A stretch of 6,379 nt of DNA from Pelotomaculum sp. (GTDB taxonomy: Bacteria > Bacillota > Desulfotomaculia > Desulfotomaculales > Pelotomaculaceae): positions 1-6,379 of the forward strand of contig DNIT01000223.1 in assembly GCA_003489345.1 (NCBI GenBank), given 5' to 3'. A program made the translations under genes and the position numbers. The notes beneath the pieces were generated by a model that worked only from the letters and a program-made list of their open reading frames with translations, did not search any database and was not told the origin of the DNA. Positions 5,036-6,379 of this stretch are shown piece by piece (positions within the stretch are counted from its first letter, which is position 1; every line of letters starts with the position of its first letter).

Positions 5036-5773
5036 ATGTTTGACCGGCTGCGCAAGGATATCCGGGCTGTGATGGAGCGGGATCCCGCCGCCAAATCCGT
5101 ATTGGAGGTAGTCCTGTGCTATCCCGGTCTTCACGCTGTCCTTATACACAGGCTCGCGCACGGTTTTTATCGCCGGGGCTGGTTTGTTATCGCCCGGCTC
5201 ATTTCCCAGTTCGCCCGTTTTCTGACCAGTATCGAAATTCATCCCGGCGCCAGGATCGGAGAAGGGTTTTTCATCGATCACGGCTCCGGCGTCGTTATCG
5301 GTGAGACTGCTGAAATCGGGGACAATGTTACCCTGTACCAGGGAGTTACCCTGGGCGGGACAGGCAAAGAAAAAGGCAAAAGGCATCCCACAATCGGCAA
5401 CAATGTAATGATTAGCGCCGGCGCCAAGGTCCTGGGATCCTTTACGGTCGGCGACAACGTCAGGATTGGCGCCGGTTCTGTGGTTTTAAAGGCCGTACCC
5501 TCCGACTGCACCGTGGTCGGGGTTCCCGGCAAGATCGTTGTTATGGACGGCCATAAAGTAGATCTCCGGCAGGCGCCCGGTGAGGTAAACCTGCGCCACG
5601 ATCAGCTTCCCGACCCTGTTGCAGACGTGCTTGTATGTATGCATAAAAGTATAGAATGGTTGGAAAAGCGGGTCAGAGAACTGGAGGACCAGAATCTTCA
5701 ACTGGCAGGCCTGCGCCGGGAGGAACTGACGGGCTGCCGAGAGAGGTGTTTCTTAAAAGATGGAGATTTATAA
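5036..5773 (+). CDS. cysE: Serine O-acetyltransferase
   Basis: CysE acetylates serine with acetyl-CoA to O-acetylserine, the committed step of cysteine synthesis, in the cytosol. From ATG 5036 the product has 245 residues. The N-terminal helical part includes D16 in ERDPAAK and YPGLHAVLIHRLAH (29-42). The left-handed beta-helix of hexapeptide repeats runs from about 66 to 168. Active-site residues appear as D81-H82 in FIDHGSGVVIGETAEIGD and R116-H117 in GKRHPTIG, equivalent to enterobacterial D157-H158 and R192-H193. A charged, heptad-like helix at about 204-230 (SIEWLEKRVRELEDQNLQL) could be a coiled coil, and the end carries C234 and C238 in GCRERCFLKDGDL. The protein is somewhat longer than the roughly 217-residue B. 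subtilis enzyme because of this tail, and it does not end in the isoleucine that inserts into CysK in the classical cysteine synthase complex. The last 14 bases overlap cysS. No T-box leader precedes it, unlike in Bacillus. Confidence 0.95.
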   Translation: MFDRLRKDIRAVMERDPAAKSVLEVVLCYPGLHAVLIHRLAHGFYRRGWFVIARLISQFARFLTSIEIHPGARIGEGFFIDHGSGVVIGETAEIGDNVTLYQGVTLGGTGKEKGKRHPTIGNNVMISAGAKVLGSFTVGDNVRIGAGSVVLKAVPSDCTVVGVPGKIVVMDGHKVDLRQAPGEVNLRHDQLPDPVADVLVCMHKSIEWLEKRVRELEDQNLQLAGLRREELTGCRERCFLKDGDL

Positions 5774-6379
5774 CACCCTGACCAGGCGGAAGGAGACCTT
5801 CCAGCCGAGAGACCCGGGCCGGGTCGGCATGTATGTCTGCGGCCCGACGACCTATAACTATGTGCACCTCGGCAATGCCAGGCCGCTGGTCTTTTTTGAC
5901 ACGGTACGGCGGTATTTTGACTACAAAGGCTACGAGGTGGTTTACGTCCAGAACTTCACCGACGTCGACGACAAAATTATCAGCCGCGCCAGGGAACAGG
6001 GGGAGGACCCTCTCGCTTTCTCCCATCTGTATATTAATGAGTATTTTAAAGACGCCGACGCCCTTAACGTCCACCGGGCTGATCGACACCCCAAGGTATC
6101 GGAGCATATTCCCGATATCATCGGGACTGTTGAAGCGCTGATCAAAAACGGCTTTGCTTATGAAGTGGACGGGGACGTCTATTTTGCAGTGCGCAAGTTT
6201 GAGCCTTACGGCAGGCTTTCCGGCCGTACCTTCGACGACATGCAGGCAGGCGCCCGCGTGGATGTGGATACCCGCAAGCGCGACCCCATGGATTTTGCCC
6301 TTTGGAAAGCCGCCAAGCCGGGCGAGCCGTCCTGGGACAGCCCTTGGGGACCGGGCAGGCCGGGCTGGCACATCGAGTG
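5760..6379 (+). CDS. cysS: Cysteinyl-tRNA synthetase, 3' end cut by the window
   Basis: CysS charges tRNA-Cys in the cytosol. The 206 complete codons visible start at ATG 5760 (MEIYNTLTRRKETF) inside the cysE end, overlapping it by 14 bases, with GAGAGGTG (5741-5748) as the likely ribosome site. The class I signature is present as YVCGPTTYNYVHLGNARP (residues 25-42), with the first zinc ligand C27 and the HIGH-type motif H36-LGN. VQNFTDVDDKII (63-74) and the segment ending KRDPMDFALWKAAKPGEPSW are typical of the family. The window stops at WHIE plus the bases TG, exactly where the conserved WHIECS motif would give the second zinc ligand (residue 207). More than half of a normal gene of about 460-490 residues lies beyond the edge, including KMSKS and the anticodon domain. 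The frame is intact throughout. It pairs logically with cysE, which supplies the precursor of its amino acid substrate. Confidence 0.96.
   Translation, partial: MEIYNTLTRRKETFQPRDPGRVGMYVCGPTTYNYVHLGNARPLVFFDTVRRYFDYKGYEVVYVQNFTDVDDKIISRAREQGEDPLAFSHLYINEYFKDADALNVHRADRHPKVSEHIPDIIGTVEALIKNGFAYEVDGDVYFAVRKFEPYGRLSGRTFDDMQAGARVDVDTRKRDPMDFALWKAAKPGEPSWDSPWGPGRPGWHIE

Noticed and set aside
5673..6371. Long open frame of 232 codons on the minus strand opposite cysS
   Set aside because: It lies opposite a complete, motif-verified CysRS frame and is explained by GC-biased third positions; the sequence has no family resemblance and no ribosome site.

Overview
The window reads as a chromosomal housekeeping segment of an anaerobic Firmicute of the class Clostridia, most likely a Peptococcaceae/Pelotomaculaceae-type organism (Pelotomaculum/Desulfotomaculum relatives). 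This rests on gene content, gene order, strong AGGAGG-type ribosome sites, frequent TTG/GTG starts and moderately GC-rich coding sequence. The genus is an inference, not something the sequence proves. All seven genes are on the + strand and run carD - yacL-like PIN/TRAM gene - ispD - ispF - gltX - cysE - cysS (cut by the window end). From the PIN/TRAM gene onward the order matches the well-known yacL-ispD-ispF-gltX-cysE-cysS run of Bacillus subtilis.

Layout. Bases 1-169 hold a 15-bp tandem repeat at the left edge and two near-consensus sigma-A promoters in tandem for carD (170-646). carD ends in a clear intrinsic terminator (648-677). A new promoter (707-736) precedes the membrane PIN/TRAM gene (797-1933). 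That gene overlaps ispD (1926-2636), which overlaps ispF (2633-3115), so these three look like one transcription unit. Next comes a 345-base AT-richer gap (3116-3460) containing a series of short inverted repeats, a probable terminator (3303-3333) and a probable extended -10 promoter (3353-3382). These start a second unit: gltX (3461-4939), a 96-base spacer with a heptanucleotide repeat array, cysE (5036-5773) and cysS (5760 to the end, partial).

How the genes work together. CarD binds RNA polymerase and tunes initiation globally. IspD and IspF catalyse two steps of the MEP isoprenoid pathway. GluRS and CysRS charge tRNAs, and CysE makes O-acetylserine, the carbon precursor of the cysteine that CysRS uses. 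The PIN/TRAM membrane protein is the one conserved gene here without a settled function.

I found no phage, CRISPR, toxin, secretion or other accessory system, and nothing that is clearly a new biological system. The points most worth checking are the structured ispF-gltX gap, the 7-bp repeat array before cysE, and a GC-rich 14-mer that occurs both at the left edge (opposite orientation) and in the gltX-cysE spacer.
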